NCBI RefSeq assembly: GCF_004345645.1
Contig: NZ_SLWS01000002.1
Coordinates: 1,240,001-1,304,000, forward strand
DNA length: 64,000 nucleotides
Source of the DNA: Actinocrispum wychmicini
GTDB lineage: Bacteria > Actinomycetota > Actinomycetes > Mycobacteriales > Pseudonocardiaceae
Reading direction: 5' to 3'
Shown: piece by piece, positions 34,820 through 43,339 of the stretch
Position numbering within the stretch: position 1 is the stretch's first letter
Layout: each line of letters begins with the position of its first letter
The notes under the pieces: generated by a model
The model's input: the letters and a program-made list of their open reading frames with translations, nothing else
Database searches by the model: none
What the model was told of the DNA's origin: nothing
Program-made: the position numbers and the translations under genes

Positions 34820-35530
34820 ATGGACATCATCCTGATCCCCGGCCTGTGGCTCAACGGCTCCACATGGGACAAGGTGGCTCCCGTCCTGGCGAGCGCGGGA
34901 CACCGGACGCACGCGCTGACCCTGCCTGGCATGGCGTCGAAAGACGCCGACAGATCAGGGATCACCCTGCGGGACCACGTGGACGCGGTCGTCGATGTGA
35001 TCGACTCCCTCGCCGGCCAGGTCGTGCTGGTCGGGCACTCCGGCGGCGGCGCGATCGCCCATGCCGCGGTGGACAAGCGGCCCGACCGGGTCGCCCGAGT
35101 GGTCTATGTGGACAGCTGGCCGTTGGGCCACGGCGGAGTCATCAACGACGAGCTGCCGGTCGCGAACGGGGAGATCCCGCTGCCGGACTGGTCGGTCTTC
35201 GAGCCAGAAGACTTGGTGGACCTCACCGAAGACTTGCGTGCCGCGTTCCGCGAACGCGCGATCCCGTCGCCGGTGCGCGTTGCGAGCGACCAACAGGAGC
35301 TTTCCGACGAGCGGCGCTATGACGTGCCCGTCACGGTCATCGCGTGCGAGGTGTCGAGCGAGACCATCCAGGGATGGATGCAGCCGGATCACCCGTGGCA
35401 TTCGGCGGTCCGGGAGCTCACGAAGATCCGGGACGTCACGCATGTCGACCTGCCGACGGGGCACTGGCCGCAGTTCACCAGGCCCAAGGAGCTCGGTCAG
35501 GTGATCCTGGACAGCGTCGGCCCGGCATGA
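34820..35530 (+). CDS. Alpha/beta hydrolase
   Basis: 236 residues. IILIPGLWLNGSTWDKVAPV (oxyanion region), the nucleophile elbow GHSGGG in VVLVGHSGGGAIAH, and a late THVDLPTGHWPQFT with the catalytic His. An esterase-like enzyme of unknown substrate. It starts nine bases after the regulator and overlaps the next gene's start (ATGA). Confidence 0.8.
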   Translation: MDIILIPGLWLNGSTWDKVAPVLASAGHRTHALTLPGMASKDADRSGITLRDHVDAVVDVIDSLAGQVVLVGHSGGGAIAHAAVDKRPDRVARVVYVDSWPLGHGGVINDELPVANGEIPLPDWSVFEPEDLVDLTEDLRAAFRERAIPSPVRVASDQQELSDERRYDVPVTVIACEVSSETIQGWMQPDHPWHSAVRELTKIRDVTHVDLPTGHWPQFTRPKELGQVILDSVGPA

Positions 35531-36285
35531 CCGCACCGCGCTCGTTCGAGGAGCTCGTCGCCGAGGCCGACGCGGCGCCCACCGAGGGCTGGGACTTCTC
35601 CTGGTTCGACGGTCGGGCCACCGAGGCGCGACCGTCCTGGGGATACCAGCGGTCGATGGGCGAACGGATGGCGAAGGCGACCGCGGCCCTGGACGTCCAG
35701 ACCGGCGGCGGCGAAGTGCTCGCTGGCGTGCCCAGGCGGCCACCGCTGTGCGTAGCGACCGAAGCCTGGCCGCCGAACGTGGTCAAGGCGACGGCACTGC
35801 TGCATCCGTTGGGGACGGTCGTTGTCGCGGCCCCTGAGGAGCCGCCCTTCCCGTTCGCCGACAACGCTTTCGACCTTGTGGTCAGCAGGCACCCAGTCAA
35901 GCCATACTTCGACGAGGTCGCACGCGTTCTGCGACCCGGTGGCACGTACTTCGCCCAACACGTCGGCCCGGCAAGCGCCTTCGAAGTCGTCGAGTACTTC
36001 CTGGGTCCCCAGCACAGACAAGGCCGCGACCCGGACACCGAACGAGCGCAGGCACAAGAAGCCGGACTCGAGATCGTCGACCTGCACACCGAGCGGCTGC
36101 GGATGGAGTTCTACGACATCGGCGCGGTCGTTCACTTCCTGCGCAAGGTGATCTGGATGGTGCCGGACTTCACGGTGGCGAAGTACCTGCACCGCCTCAA
36201 GGAGTTGCACGAGCAGATCACCGCCGAAGGCCCGTTCGTGGCGCACAGCAGCCGCACCCTGTTCGAAGCGAGGAAACCGGGCTGA
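35527..36285 (+). CDS. SAM-dependent methyltransferase-like protein
   Basis: 252 residues, ATG overlapping the hydrolase stop. Class I methyltransferase pattern: TGGGEVLAGVPRRPPLCVAT (motif I region), FPFADNAFDLVVSRHPV and YFDEVARVLRPGGTYFAQHV. The family is common in actinomycetes, with no firm substrate. Operon with the regulator and hydrolase. Confidence 0.75.
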   Translation: MTAPRSFEELVAEADAAPTEGWDFSWFDGRATEARPSWGYQRSMGERMAKATAALDVQTGGGEVLAGVPRRPPLCVATEAWPPNVVKATALLHPLGTVVVAAPEEPPFPFADNAFDLVVSRHPVKPYFDEVARVLRPGGTYFAQHVGPASAFEVVEYFLGPQHRQGRDPDTERAQAQEAGLEIVDLHTERLRMEFYDIGAVVHFLRKVIWMVPDFTVAKYLHRLKELHEQITAEGPFVAHSSRTLFEARKPG

Positions 36286-36292
36286 CCGGCCG

Positions 36293-37126
36293 TCAGGGCC
36301 GCCAGATGTCGACGGCGATCTCCCGCATCTGCTCGCTGAACAGTCCACTCGGACTGGTGTCGAGCAGGATCCGCCGCAGGTCGGCTTCGAACTCGGTTCG
36401 GCGGTCGCCGAACAGGTGTGGTGTCGAACTGGACAAGGAGAAGGTCGCCGCGACGATCTCGTCGGTCAGGCGAGTGACGACCTGGCCCGGTATCTCGATT
36501 CGCCGTGGCCCGGTGAATCCCGCAGCCCGGTAGATCTCGCTCTCGCCTGAGACCGTGCCACGCGGCAGGACGCTCCGGCCCGCGCGTCGCACCGGGCCGA
36601 GGTACTCGCGCACCAGTTCGGCGATCGCCGCGTGAGGTGGCCTGGGGTGCGGCAGCGCTGTATCGCCCTCGATTCCTTGGTGTGTCGTCGCGTGCACGTG
36701 TGCGCAGGCTCCGTTGGCGTCCAGCATCCCGCGCACGGCCGCGGCGACCTGGGACCGATCCATCCAGTGGAACGACTGGGCGAAGGTGACCAGCCTGAAG
36801 GTGCCGAGCCCGGCGGGCAGGTCCTCGGCGCGCATCCGCAGCCATCGGGTGTTCGCGATCCCCGCGGCCGCGGCGAGCCGGCCGGCTTCGTCGATCATGC
36901 CCTGGTCGGCGTCCAGCCCGACCGCCTGTTCGACCAGACCGGCCAACGGCAGGGTCAGCGAACCGGGACCGCAGCCGACGTCGAGCAGGCGCCCGGTGCC
37001 GTCCAGGCCCAGTTCGACGGCCAGGGCTTCGGCCAGGGACTCGGGGTAGGCGAGGCGGCCTCTCGGGTAGTAGGCGGCGCTGCCGGAATACAGTAAGGGA
37101 TCCCATTCCCACGCATCGGCTGTCAC
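36293..37126 (-). CDS. UbiE-type SAM methyltransferase
   Basis: 277 residues from the GTG at 37126 with GGGCAGA upstream. Motif I LLDVGCGPGSLTLPLAGL, acidic GLDADQGMIDEAG and FAQSFHWMDRSQVAA mark a class I methyltransferase of the BioC/UbiE type. It converges on the preceding methyltransferase gene with only eight bases between. Substrate unknown. Confidence 0.8.
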   Translation of the reverse strand: MTADAWEWDPLLYSGSAAYYPRGRLAYPESLAEALAVELGLDGTGRLLDVGCGPGSLTLPLAGLVEQAVGLDADQGMIDEAGRLAAAAGIANTRWLRMRAEDLPAGLGTFRLVTFAQSFHWMDRSQVAAAVRGMLDANGACAHVHATTHQGIEGDTALPHPRPPHAAIAELVREYLGPVRRAGRSVLPRGTVSGESEIYRAAGFTGPRRIEIPGQVVTRLTDEIVAATFSLSSSTPHLFGDRRTEFEADLRRILLDTSPSGLFSEQMREIAVDIWRP

Positions 37127-37584
37127 TCTGCCCAGCCTACGGAACGGGAGACAGTACACAGGCGGCCCGACGTGCCGAACGCCATCCGGGGATGTTGACC
37201 TTATCGGATGACCGCGTGAGTTCGGTGAGCAAAGTTTCCTTCGATGGCATGAACGGAATTCGACACGCCAAACTTTCGGCTGCAATCCAAGTCACCGCAC
37301 GCGCCCGTTACCGTCCGCGAGAACGGAATCAGTGCGAACACTCGCCCGACAGAGTGGCGGTCAGCCGGAACCGGTATCAGTCGCCGGCATCGGTCGAGTG
37401 ACCTGGCCGAAGTATCGTGCCCGGCTCCCAATTTCCCAAGGAACACGGCGCAGTGGAAGCTGTGCAATGTGCATAGCCTACGCAACGATTGGGGGTGGTC
37501 AGCTCCCCGGCCGTCACAGTTTCGGGAACGAGCAACACACAGTCTTTTCTCGACCGGCTGCCGGCACAACGATAGGAGTTTCCG
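37127..37584. other. 458-base stretch without a clear gene
   Basis: Short frames on both strands have no family signal or ribosome binding site. It separates the divergent methyltransferase and DUF4239 genes and probably holds their promoters. No repeat is obvious. Confidence 0.5.
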
Positions 37585-38349
37585 ATGGCGGTGTTCGTCG
37601 CCTGGGGCATCTTGACCGGGATCGTGGCGAGTCTGCTGACCGCGACCGTCGCCGGCCGGCTTCGCCGAACTCGTCTGGGCGAGCGACGGAAAGGGTGGCA
37701 GGACCAAACGACATCTCAGGCGGGAGCCCTGTTCAACGTGCTGTTCCTGGCGTCACTCGTGTTCTCGGTGATCCTGGCCTGGCAGTCGTACAACAACGCC
37801 AAGATCCACGCACAAGACGAGCGCGCGGCGCTCGTCAAGCTGCACATGACCGTCGGTGCTCTGCCGCACGGCGACGAACTACGCGCAGAGGTCCGAGAAC
37901 ACACGCGCCTGCTCATCGACAACGAGTGGCCACGACTGGAGACGGGCGGGACCGACCACGACGCCGACGTGCGATCGGACCATCTTTCCCAGAAGCTGCT
38001 GACGATCCAGCCCACCGACGCGACCGTCCAGGTGGCCCGCACGCAAGCGCTCAAGTACCTCGACAACGTGCTCGACACAAGGCTGGCCCGGCTCCGCGAC
38101 GCCGCCATGGGCCTCCCGTGGGGCCTGGTTGTCGCTGTGATCGTCGCCGCGTTGGCGCTGATATCCCACGCTCTGCTCGTTGGACTGCCACACGCCGTCG
38201 CACCGCTCATTCCCCTCACGGCGGAGGCCGCGCTGATCGCGATGGCGGTGTTCGCCCTGCTCTTGATCCGCCAGCCTTACCACGGCGCGCTGGACATGGA
38301 ACCCGACCAGTTGCGGCGGGCACTGACGACGTTCACGCCTGTTCACTGA
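37585..38349 (+). CDS. DUF4239-type membrane protein
   Basis: 254 residues. Two N-terminal helices, a cytosolic part with WQSYNNAKIHAQDERAALVK and LLIDNEWPRLETGG, then two C-terminal helices ending in IRQPYHGALDMEPDQLRRAL. This matches the bestrophin-like DUF4239 family. Role unknown. A weak AGGAGTT precedes the ATG. Confidence 0.75.
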   Translation: MAVFVAWGILTGIVASLLTATVAGRLRRTRLGERRKGWQDQTTSQAGALFNVLFLASLVFSVILAWQSYNNAKIHAQDERAALVKLHMTVGALPHGDELRAEVREHTRLLIDNEWPRLETGGTDHDADVRSDHLSQKLLTIQPTDATVQVARTQALKYLDNVLDTRLARLRDAAMGLPWGLVVAVIVAALALISHALLVGLPHAVAPLIPLTAEAALIAMAVFALLLIRQPYHGALDMEPDQLRRALTTFTPVH

Positions 38350-38433
38350 CGGCCGCGGCTTGAACTGTCCTGCCACTGCCGATTCAACGACGTGGGCAGA
38401 GAATGCCCTGGCACGTTCGTCCTGAGGAGTCAG

Positions 38434-39189
38434 ATGCTTGACCTCACCGGCACTACCGTTCTTGTCACCGGGGCCAGTGGCGGCATCGGCCAGGTGATCG
38501 CGCGGCGCTTCGCCGAGGCCGGCAGCGCCGTCGCCGTTCACTACCGCCGCGACCGCGACGCGGCCACCGCGCTCGTCGAGCTCATCGAAGCGGCCGGAGG
38601 CACGGCCACCGCCCTGCAGGCCGACCTGTCCAACGACAACGCCTGCCACAGGCTCGTGGACGCGGCGACCGGGTGGGCGGGCAGGCTGGACACCTTGGTC
38701 AACAACGCCGGGATCCAACCGGTCGAGGCATTGCCGGACATGCCCGTCACCAGCTGGCGCACCATGATCGACACTAACCTGACCAGCGCGTTCTCCTGCA
38801 CCCAAGCAGCCGCCCGCGCCATGGCCGACCGTGGCGGCTGCATCGTGCACATAGCCTCGATCGAAGCGACCCAGCCAGCGCCAGGCCATGCGCACTACAG
38901 CACCGCCAAAGCCGCTCTCGTCATGCACGCGCGCGCCGCCGCGCTCGAGTACGGCCCGCGCGGTATCCGCGTCAACACAGTGTCCCCGGGTCTCATCGAT
39001 CGCCCTGGGCTGGCCACGGACTGGCCTGACGGAGTGCGCCGTTGGCAACAGGCCGCGCCACTGGGCCGCCTCGGCACACCCACCGACGTCGCCAATGCCT
39101 GCCTGTTCCTCGCTTCGCCTCTCGCCGCCTGGATCACCGGCCACAACCTCACTGTCGACGGCGGCGTCTCCACCCGACCGACCTGGTGA
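38434..39189 (+). CDS. Short-chain dehydrogenase/reductase
   Basis: 251 residues from ATG 38434 (TGAGGAG upstream). Classical SDR motifs: TGASGGIG (nucleotide binding), NNAGIQ, catalytic Ser in VHIASIE, Tyr-x-x-x-Lys in HYSTAKAA, and a C-terminal GHNLTVDGG. An NAD(P)-dependent oxidoreductase of unknown substrate. Next to an ArsR-AHSA1 regulator and a DHFR-like gene. Confidence 0.88.
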   Translation: MLDLTGTTVLVTGASGGIGQVIARRFAEAGSAVAVHYRRDRDAATALVELIEAAGGTATALQADLSNDNACHRLVDAATGWAGRLDTLVNNAGIQPVEALPDMPVTSWRTMIDTNLTSAFSCTQAAARAMADRGGCIVHIASIEATQPAPGHAHYSTAKAALVMHARAAALEYGPRGIRVNTVSPGLIDRPGLATDWPDGVRRWQQAAPLGRLGTPTDVANACLFLASPLAAWITGHNLTVDGGVSTRPTW

Positions 39190-39195
39190 CCCAAG

Positions 39196-39215
39196 ATATT
39201 CCTTGACATGAATAT
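39196..39215. promoter_or_regulatory. ArsR-type operator overlapping a promoter
   Basis: ATATTC, eight bases, GAATAT is an AT-rich inverted repeat. A TTGACA -35 box lies inside it (39203-39208), followed 17 bases later by GAATGC at 39226-39231. The ArsR gene starts at 39239 with no Shine-Dalgarno, suggesting a leaderless message. Confidence 0.55.
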
Positions 39216-39238
39216 TCCACTTGGTGAATGCTTGGTCC

Positions 39239-40051
39239 ATGGACCAGATCGCATCAGCACTCGGCGACGCCGCGAGGTGGCGCATCGTGGAGCTGCTCGC
39301 TGAGCGTCCCCGGTCTGTCGGTGAGCTGGCCGAACTGACCGGGTTACGCCAACCACAGACCACCAAGCACCTCCAGACCCTGGCCCGCGCCGGCGTCGTC
39401 ACCGTCTTCCCACTGGGGCAACGTCGTGTCTACGCGGTCGAGGCGGCCCCGCTGGCGGCTCTGACCATCCGGCTGCGTGAACTGGTCGAGACCATCGAGG
39501 CGAACGAAGGTGAGCGTGACGTCATCACGCGCTACCTCGCCGCCATCGACGCGAACCACGCGGTCGCGGACCGAGAACGATGGGCGGACGGGCGGACGTT
39601 CTCTTTCGAGCGTGCGCTGGCCGCGCCCGTGGACGTCGTCTGGCGACACTGGGTCGACCCGGGCCTGCTGACGTCCTGGTGGGTCCCGCCGTCGATGACG
39701 GTTATCGACTGCGTCCTCGAACCGCGAGTGGGCGGACGTGCCGTTCTGGAGTACCGCGACGCCGAAGGGCGATACCACTCCGAAGGATCCGTACACGCCG
39801 CGACGCAACCTGAGCGCCTCGTGTTCGACCTGTCAGTGCTGGACACAGCCGGCGCGGTCTCGTTCACCGGCCACTACGACCTGTCCCTCACCGAAGTCGA
39901 AGGCGGCACCCAGCTGCGAATGACCCTGCGCATCACCGAAACGACCGTCGAGGCAGTCCCCGCCATCGCCGGGATCGACACCGGCTGGGGCCAAGTGCTC
40001 GACAACCTCGCCGAAACCATCCGCAGCACAGAACAGGAAGCAAAGTCATGA
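39239..40051 (+). CDS. ArsR HTH fused to an AHSA1/SRPBCC domain
   Basis: 270 residues. Residues 1-85 are an ArsR winged HTH (SALGDAARWRIVELLAERPR, LRQPQTTKHLQTLARAGVV). Residues 115-265 are an AHSA1/SRPBCC cavity domain (FERALAAPVDVVWRHWVDPG, LLTSWWVPPSMTVIDCVLEP). The fusion suggests a regulator sensing a hydrophobic ligand directly. It is coupled to the DHFR-like gene by an ATGA overlap, and its likely operator lies just upstream. Confidence 0.85.
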   Translation: MDQIASALGDAARWRIVELLAERPRSVGELAELTGLRQPQTTKHLQTLARAGVVTVFPLGQRRVYAVEAAPLAALTIRLRELVETIEANEGERDVITRYLAAIDANHAVADRERWADGRTFSFERALAAPVDVVWRHWVDPGLLTSWWVPPSMTVIDCVLEPRVGGRAVLEYRDAEGRYHSEGSVHAATQPERLVFDLSVLDTAGAVSFTGHYDLSLTEVEGGTQLRMTLRITETTVEAVPAIAGIDTGWGQVLDNLAETIRSTEQEAKS

Positions 40052-40638
40052 CCAGCCGCAAGGTGACCGCGAACATCACCCTCACCCTCTACGGACGCTA
40101 CAACGGCCCCGGCGGCCCCACCGATCTGGGCGCGATCGTCCCGTACGCGACCACAGAGGTCGCGCGAGACCACCTCACCCGCATCTGGCAGAACGCCACA
40201 ACAGCCGTCCTCGGCCGTCTCAACGCCCAAGGATTCCTGGGCTTCTGGCCCACCATCGCCACCGACGAAAACGCCGACCCCCGCGACCGCGGATACGCGA
40301 AATGGCTGGTCGACACCGAAAAAGTAGTCCTCTCAACCACCCTGACCGACTCCCCCTGGGAGCGAACCCGGATAGCCAACGCCCCCACCACGGACGTCAT
40401 CACCGACCTCAAAGCCACCGGCACCGGCGACATCCTGGTGAACAGCAGCGCCAGCATCATCAAACCCCTACTCGCAGCCGACCTGATCGACCGCCTCTAC
40501 CTGATGGTCACCCCAGAAATCACCGGAGCCGGCCACCACCTCTTCAAAGACGGCCTCCCACCCACAAAATGGACCCTCACCCACCAAGAAACCGGACCCC
40601 TGGGCGAACTAGCCCTAACCTACGACCGCACCCACTGA
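40048..40638 (+). CDS. RibD-C/DHFR-family reductase
   Basis: 196 residues. TANITLTLYGRYNGPGGPTD, the LGRLNAQGFLGFWPTIA region and TGTGDILVNSSASIIKPLLA follow the dihydrofolate-reductase-like RibD C-terminal family. Such YyaP/YwjB-like proteins are common after ArsR-AHSA1 genes. The last 250 bases prefer A- and C-ending codons, including CTA and AAA, unlike the neighbouring genes. Confidence 0.8.
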   Translation: MTSRKVTANITLTLYGRYNGPGGPTDLGAIVPYATTEVARDHLTRIWQNATTAVLGRLNAQGFLGFWPTIATDENADPRDRGYAKWLVDTEKVVLSTTLTDSPWERTRIANAPTTDVITDLKATGTGDILVNSSASIIKPLLAADLIDRLYLMVTPEITGAGHHLFKDGLPPTKWTLTHQETGPLGELALTYDRTH

Positions 40639-40743
40639 AACCCGCCACCACGCCGGTGAGCCAGCCGGCCGAAGGCCGCAGTTGGAGTTTGGGCGGAGCC
40701 CGCTGGAAAGCAAGGCCGCCGAAGGCGGCACGTGGGGGGTTTT

Positions 40744-40760
40744 GGGGGGCTCGGCCCCCC
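40744..40760. repeat. GGGGGGC-TCG-GCCCCCC hairpin, copy 1
   Basis: A 7-bp perfect stem. Identical hairpins lie beyond both initiator tRNA genes (51373, 53298), each time downstream of a minus-strand stable RNA. Function unknown; perhaps a second-line terminator or RNA 3' boundary. Confidence 0.6.
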
Positions 40761-40812
40761 AAAAATATGCGGAACGACCCGGCGAGCTTGCGAAGCAAGC
40801 GAGCAGGGTCGT
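40761..40812 (-). terminator. tmRNA terminator
   Basis: On the minus strand ACGACCC...GGGTCGT forms a long stem-loop (40774-40812) seven bases after the tmRNA 3' end, followed by ATATTTTT. A good Rho-independent terminator by actinobacterial standards. Confidence 0.75.
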
Positions 40813-40818
40813 CCCGAG

Positions 40819-41190
40819 TGGAGGTGCCGGGAATCGAACCCGGGTCCTCTGCCGCCTTGCCAAGGCTTCTCCGTGCGCAGTTCACTCTGCCTCTACTTGG
40901 CTCCGTCGGTCATGTGAACCTGCCGACGTGACGAGCCCAGTCGCTGTGAGCTTCCCAACCGGGCCCCGCGACCGGACCCGGCGGTAAGCCTCCTAGCTGA
41001 TGCCAGCAAACCGGGCCGGAGGCACTCCCGGGCTGACAGAGTCACCGTCGCTGCTCAGGCAGCGAGGGCGAACTCGCGCTGACTCGAGGTCTTGGCGCTT
41101 ATTGGTTTGCGATGACGCTTGAGGTGGTCTCTCGCCTGCACCTGCACGCTTCCCTTGACTCAACGTCCAGAGTCGAAACCGTTCACCCCC
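40819..41190 (-). ncRNA. ssrA: Transfer-messenger RNA (tmRNA)
   Basis: The 5' GGGGGTG pairs with 3' CACCTCC, the tRNA-like T-arm ends CGGGTTCGATTCCCGG, and the 3' CCA is encoded. Near the 5' end GGTTTCGAC is present. The tag frame ends SSQREFALAA then TGA, the usual ALAA degron recognised by ClpXP. tmRNA with SmpB frees ribosomes stalled on broken mRNAs; smpB lies 4.4 kb to the right. Length is about 372 bases. The resume codon is unclear (see findings). Confidence 0.95.
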
Positions 41191-41332
41191 CTGGGTGTGT
41201 TGCTGTTGTTCCGCTAAGCATAACGCGTCGCGCCGGGTGGTTCATTCCGGTTATGGGGTGGGGTTGGCCCTACCGTGGGTGGACCGGCTTACTCCATCGC
41301 GTGGGCCGGCGTCAGGAGGGATGCTTGGGCCT

Positions 41333-42613
41333 ATGACGACCGAGGTGGAGCAGGTGGATGGCCGCGAGCATCAGCCGCGGTCCTTGGGGGCGAACGTCTA
41401 CCTGCTGGTCAGCTTCCTGGTGGACGTGTTCTGGTTCCCGACGTCTGTCGCGTTCTTCTTCGCCAGCGTGGGGACCGCGGTGGTGTGGGTGGGTATCCCG
41501 TTGATGGCGGCCACCATCCTGTGGTGGCGGCTGTACGCACGGTTCGAGCGACGGTTCGTGTACGCCACGCTCGGTTACTACATCTCGCAGCCGTACCGCT
41601 TTCCGGAGAAGAATGTCGGCTGGTTCAGGCGCCTGTTCACCGATCCGGCTACTTGGCGTGACTTGCTGTACCTGGCGGTGACGTTCCCGATCTCGATGGT
41701 CTCGTTCATCGTGTTCGTGGTGCTGTGGTCGGTCGGCCTCGGGTTCAGCACGCTGCCGCTGTGGTCCCAGTGGGTCAACACCGACATGATGTTCGGCGGC
41801 CCCCGGCATCCGTTCTACGTGATCCACTCGTTCGAGGACACGCTGATCCCGGCCGCGGCGGGTCTGCTGGTGCTGTGTCTGGCGTTTGTGTCGAGCCGCT
41901 GGGTGGCGAAGATGCGCGGGAAGATGGCGGTCGCGCTGCTCGGGCCGAGCAAGGCGATGCTGTTGCGGGCCGAGGCCGCGCATCTGCAGGCGAGCCGGGC
42001 GCGTGGGGTGGACGCGGCCGAGGCGGAGCGCCGGCGGATCGAGCGGGACCTGCATGACGGCGCCCAGCAGCGGCTGGTGGCCGTGGCGATGAGCCTGGGC
42101 CGGGCGAAGAACCGGATGGATCTGGATCCGGAGGCTGCGAAGGCCCTGATCGACGAGGCGCACGCGGACGCCAAGCTCGCCGTCGCCGAGTTGCGGGACC
42201 TTGCCCGAGGCATCTATCCGGCCGTGTTGGGCGACCGTGGCCTGGATGCCGCGTTGTCGTCGCTGGCGGCGAAGGCGCCGGTGCCGGTCGACGTCACGGT
42301 CGAGCAGTCGCTGTCGACGGACCAGCGTCCGCCCGCGGCCGTGGAGAGCACGGCGTACTTCACGGTGGCCGAGGCGTTGACGAACGTCGCCAAGTACTCG
42401 AACGCGACCCGGGCCGCGGTGGACGTCCGGCGGGAACGTGACCACGTGATCGTGGAGATCACCGACAACGGTCAGGGTGGCGCGCACACCAGGCGTGGGG
42501 GTGGGCTGGCCGGGCTGGCCGACCGGGCTGCCACCATTGACGGCGTGCTGACCGTTGACAGCCCGCCTGGCGGGCCCACAGTGATCCGTGCGGACCTGCC
42601 GTGCGAGTGGTGA
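41333..42613 (+). CDS. Sensor histidine kinase, NarL/DesK type
   Basis: 426 residues from ATG 41333 (AGGAGGG upstream; another ATG at 41321). N-terminal transmembrane helices with YLLVSFLVDVFWFPTSVAFF, a second pair in the middle, a HisKA_3 dimerisation box ERRRIERDLHDGAQQRLVAV and an HATPase region EALTNVAKYSNATRAAVDV with ITDNGQGG. It phosphorylates the response regulator encoded next, whose start overlaps its end by 13 bases. Signal unknown. Confidence 0.88.
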   Translation: MTTEVEQVDGREHQPRSLGANVYLLVSFLVDVFWFPTSVAFFFASVGTAVVWVGIPLMAATILWWRLYARFERRFVYATLGYYISQPYRFPEKNVGWFRRLFTDPATWRDLLYLAVTFPISMVSFIVFVVLWSVGLGFSTLPLWSQWVNTDMMFGGPRHPFYVIHSFEDTLIPAAAGLLVLCLAFVSSRWVAKMRGKMAVALLGPSKAMLLRAEAAHLQASRARGVDAAEAERRRIERDLHDGAQQRLVAVAMSLGRAKNRMDLDPEAAKALIDEAHADAKLAVAELRDLARGIYPAVLGDRGLDAALSSLAAKAPVPVDVTVEQSLSTDQRPPAAVESTAYFTVAEALTNVAKYSNATRAAVDVRRERDHVIVEITDNGQGGAHTRRGGGLAGLADRAATIDGVLTVDSPPGGPTVIRADLPCEW

Positions 42614-43245
42614 TCGCCGAGGATTCCGTTCTGCTCCGCGCCGGCATCCAGCGGCTGCTGGCCGACGAGGGCATCGAGACCGTGGCGGCCGTCGAGGACG
42701 GTGAGAGCCTGCTCGGCGTGATCGCCGAGCACCGGCCGGATCTGGCCATTGTGGACGTCCGGATGCCGCCGACGTTCACCGACGAGGGCCTGCGAGCCGC
42801 GTTGCGGGCGCGTGAGCTCACCCCGGACCTGCCGGTCCTGGTGTTGTCGCAGTACGTGGAGGAGCGCTACGCCGTCGAGTTGGTCTCGGCGGGCGCTGGC
42901 GGCGTCGGCTACCTGCTCAAGGAGCGGGTGGCCGACGTCGCCGAGTTCGTCGACGCCGTCCGGCGGGTCGCCCGCGGCGGGACGGTCTTCGACCAGGAGG
43001 TGATCTCGCAGCTCATGGCACGTGGCAGACGCAACCCGATCGACGCGCTGACGCCGCGCGAGCGCGAGGTGCTCGGGCTGATGGCGCAGGGCCTGTCCAA
43101 CACCGCCATCGCGCGCAGCCTGACCGTGTCCGACGGCGCGGTGGAGAAGCACGTGGGGAACATCTTCGCCAAGCTCGGCCTGGAGCCCAGCCAGGAGGAA
43201 CACCGCAGGGTGCGGGCCGTGCTGGCGTATCTGGAACGTCGATAG
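42601..43245 (+). CDS. NarL/LuxR-type response regulator
   Basis: 214 residues. Receiver domain with phospho-acceptor Asp52 in LAIVDVRMPP and the switch segment VLSQYVEERYAVELVSAG; C-terminal LuxR HTH LTPREREVLGLMAQGLSNTA. Overlaps the kinase gene, so the pair is cognate. Targets unknown. Confidence 0.92.
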   Translation: MRVVIAEDSVLLRAGIQRLLADEGIETVAAVEDGESLLGVIAEHRPDLAIVDVRMPPTFTDEGLRAALRARELTPDLPVLVLSQYVEERYAVELVSAGAGGVGYLLKERVADVAEFVDAVRRVARGGTVFDQEVISQLMARGRRNPIDALTPREREVLGLMAQGLSNTAIARSLTVSDGAVEKHVGNIFAKLGLEPSQEEHRRVRAVLAYLERR

Positions 43246-43339
43246 GTAGGGACAGCCCCCACCCGAAACGGGCGCAGCCACCAGTGTTCTCGGCACTCTC
43301 GACCGGAAAACTCTTGGTAGACAACGAGATTTCCGATCG

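Noticed and set aside
37879..39402. A 507-codon minus-strand frame across the DUF4239, SDR and ArsR genes
   Set aside because: It runs antisense to three recognisable genes and has shadow-like composition.
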